Source: Flavobacterium flevense (lineage in GTDB: Bacteria > Bacteroidota > Bacteroidia > Flavobacteriales > Flavobacteriaceae). Taken from it: a stretch of 47,011 nt of DNA. Every line of letters starts with the position of its first letter. The first letter of the stretch is position 1. Positions 45,709 to 47,011 of the stretch are shown here, in pieces. Position numbers and translations under genes: made by a program. Below the pieces are notes generated by a model. The model was given only the letters and a program-made list of their open reading frames with translations. It had not been told where the DNA came from and made no database searches. Where the stretch lies: NCBI RefSeq assembly GCF_900142775.1, contig NZ_FRCC01000017.1, forward strand, positions 1 through 47,011, written 5' to 3'.

Positions 45709-46728
45709 ATGCCAGAAGAAAGTATCGAACATATAGATTTCAAAGAATTAGTAAAAAAATCTATATCGCAACCACTAGTATCCCATATATATACGGCTGA
45801 TCCGTCCGCTCATGTATTCAATGGAAAAATATATATTTATCCATCTCATGATATAGATGCCGGGATTCCTTTTAATGATAATGGAGATCATTTTGGGATG
45901 GAAGATTATCACGTTATCTCTATGGATAGTATTAACTCTGAAGCAAAAGATAACGGGGTGGCATTGCATGTAAAGGATGTTGCCTGGGCTGAACGCCAAA
46001 TGTGGGCTCCCGATGCTGCACATAAAAATGGAAAATATTATTTTTATTTCCCTGCCAAACGTGCAGATGGTATTTTTCAGATAGGAGTTGCTATTGGCGA
46101 TTCACCAACCGGACCTTTTATACCTGAAAAAGAACCAATAAAAGGAAGCTACAGTATTGATCCAGCCGTTTTTGAAGATGAAGATGGCAAGTATTATATG
46201 TATTTTGGAGGAATCTGGGGAGGACAACTGCAAAAATACCGAAACAATACGTATGCTGAAGAAAATGAAGAGCCTACTGAAAACCAAGTCGCTTTAGGAC
46301 CAATTGTGGCAATGCTTTCAGATGATATGAAAGAATTTGCGGAAACTCCAAAAGAAATTAAAATTTTAGATAAAGAAGGAAATGAACTTTTAGCAGGTGA
46401 CCATAATTGTCGCTTTTTTGAAGGTCCGTGGCTTCATAAATACAATGGAAAATATTATTTTTCCTATTCAACAGGTGATACTCATTTTATTTGTTATGCC
46501 ACAGGAGATAGTCCTTATGGCCCTTTTACCTATCAGGGAATTATCTTGGAACCAGTAGTGGGATGGACTACTCATCATTCCATTTGTGAAGTAGAAGGAA
46601 AATGGTATTTGTTTTATCACGATTCTTCGTTGTCCGAAGGAATAACTCATTTAAGATCTATTAAAGTAACCGAAATCACTTATAAGGAAGACGGTACAAT
46701 AGTTCCTGTAAATGCGTATCAGGAATAA
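45709..46728 (+). CDS. Cytoplasmic GH43 glycosidase (beta-xylosidase/arabinofuranosidase type)
   Basis: This is a 339-residue GH43 five-bladed beta-propeller enzyme. The catalytic triad is visible: Asp31 (TADPSAHV, base), Asp151 (SIDPAVF, pKa modulator) and Glu238 (FFEGPW, acid). There is no signal peptide, so it acts in the cytoplasm on imported oligosaccharides. It is the last clear gene of the GH67-GH115-GH10-GPH-GH43 operon, 36 bases after the symporter. Xylosidase versus arabinofuranosidase activity cannot be decided from sequence. Confidence 0.92.
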   Translation: MPEESIEHIDFKELVKKSISQPLVSHIYTADPSAHVFNGKIYIYPSHDIDAGIPFNDNGDHFGMEDYHVISMDSINSEAKDNGVALHVKDVAWAERQMWAPDAAHKNGKYYFYFPAKRADGIFQIGVAIGDSPTGPFIPEKEPIKGSYSIDPAVFEDEDGKYYMYFGGIWGGQLQKYRNNTYAEENEEPTENQVALGPIVAMLSDDMKEFAETPKEIKILDKEGNELLAGDHNCRFFEGPWLHKYNGKYYFSYSTGDTHFICYATGDSPYGPFTYQGIILEPVVGWTTHHSICEVEGKWYLFYHDSSLSEGITHLRSIKVTEITYKEDGTIVPVNAYQE

Positions 46729-46917
46729 ATTTTAAAATAAAAAACACTTACATAATTGTTTCCTCCTTTTTAGTCATTGCTTTTACTAAATAACTATTAA
46801 ATAAAAATTTCGATAAAAGCATTCGTTATAAAAATTGAATAGTACGTTTTTTTTTGAAACTATCTGTCCAAAATAATTTTATAAAGTACATCTAAAAAGA
46901 ATTAATAATATAACACA

Positions 46918-47011
46918 ATGAAACCTAACACTCAACAATTAAACGATTTAATTATCCAAGTAAGAAGAGACATCCTTCGAATGGTACACGCTGTTAATTC
47001 AGGGCATCCGG
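46918..47011 (+). CDS. Transketolase, N-terminal part (cut by window end)
   Basis: Only the first 31 codons are in the window. The translation begins MKPNTQQLNDLIIQVRRDIL and continues RMVHAVNSGHP, the start of the transketolase thiamine-diphosphate domain. In many Bacteroidota transketolase is split into two adjacent genes; whether that holds here lies beyond the window. It follows the xylan operon after a 190-base gap, which fits pentose-phosphate metabolism of xylose but may be coincidental. Confidence 0.8.
   Translation, partial: MKPNTQQLNDLIIQVRRDILRMVHAVNSGHP

Noticed and set aside
1..47011. CRISPR arrays, tRNA or rRNA genes, complete insertion sequences
   Set aside because: No regularly spaced identical repeats, no tRNA cloverleaf or rRNA sequence and no transposase gene was recognised by eye. 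A covariance-model and IS search would be needed to exclude degenerate cases.

Overview
The window looks like a chromosome segment from a Flavobacterium-like member of the Bacteroidota. The DNA is AT-rich, gldF and gldG (gliding genes typical of the phylum) are present, several genes are preceded by the Bacteroidota -7 promoter element TAnnTTTG, and a xylan gene cluster with a GPH-type symporter is present. All calls come from reading the sequence and the translated proteins by eye; no search was run.

Layout. (1) 1-15.7 kb is core genome: a DUF4294-like protein, M42 aminopeptidase, purC, a Cof-type HAD phosphatase, an SDR oxidoreductase, phoH, a SAM hydrolase (DUF62) family protein, gldF-gldG, dnaN, a membrane-anchored MutS-like ATPase, a double-UspA protein and mnmE. 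Intergenic gaps hold terminators and palindromic repeats. (2) 15.7-28.4 kb is a defence island: a type I restriction operon (hsdR-hsdM-hsdS) continuing directly into mcrB-mcrC, then a divergent HipBST-type kinase toxin-antitoxin operon, then an AbiEii-type nucleotidyltransferase with a helix-turn-helix partner. The last 18 bases of mnmE (15671-15688) recur with 3 mismatches at 28423-28440, just after the last defence gene. This suggests an integrated element of about 12.75 kb in the mnmE 3' end, a site also used by SGI1-type islands. No integrase is visible. (3) 28.5-29.0 kb holds one small unrecognised helical protein. (4) 29.1-46.7 kb is a glucuronoxylan-utilisation locus: GH2, a LacI-type regulator, an SGNH carbohydrate esterase, GH3, and a plus-strand operon GH67-GH115-GH10-GPH symporter-GH43. 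(5) The window ends inside the start of a transketolase gene.

How the parts work together. In the xylan locus, GH10 cuts the backbone, GH115 and GH67 remove glucuronic acid from polymer and oligomer, the esterase removes acetyl groups, GH3 releases xylose, the symporter imports sugar and a cytoplasmic GH43 finishes imported oligomers; transketolase fits pentose use downstream. A LacI-family operator-like palindrome lies in the GH3/GH67 divergent promoter region and touches the GH3 -7 element. In the island, HsdRMS and McrBC would restrict DNA lacking, and DNA carrying, particular modifications, while HipBST and the AbiE-like pair are candidate growth-arrest modules. Near-perfect palindromic operators precede both toxin-antitoxin operons.
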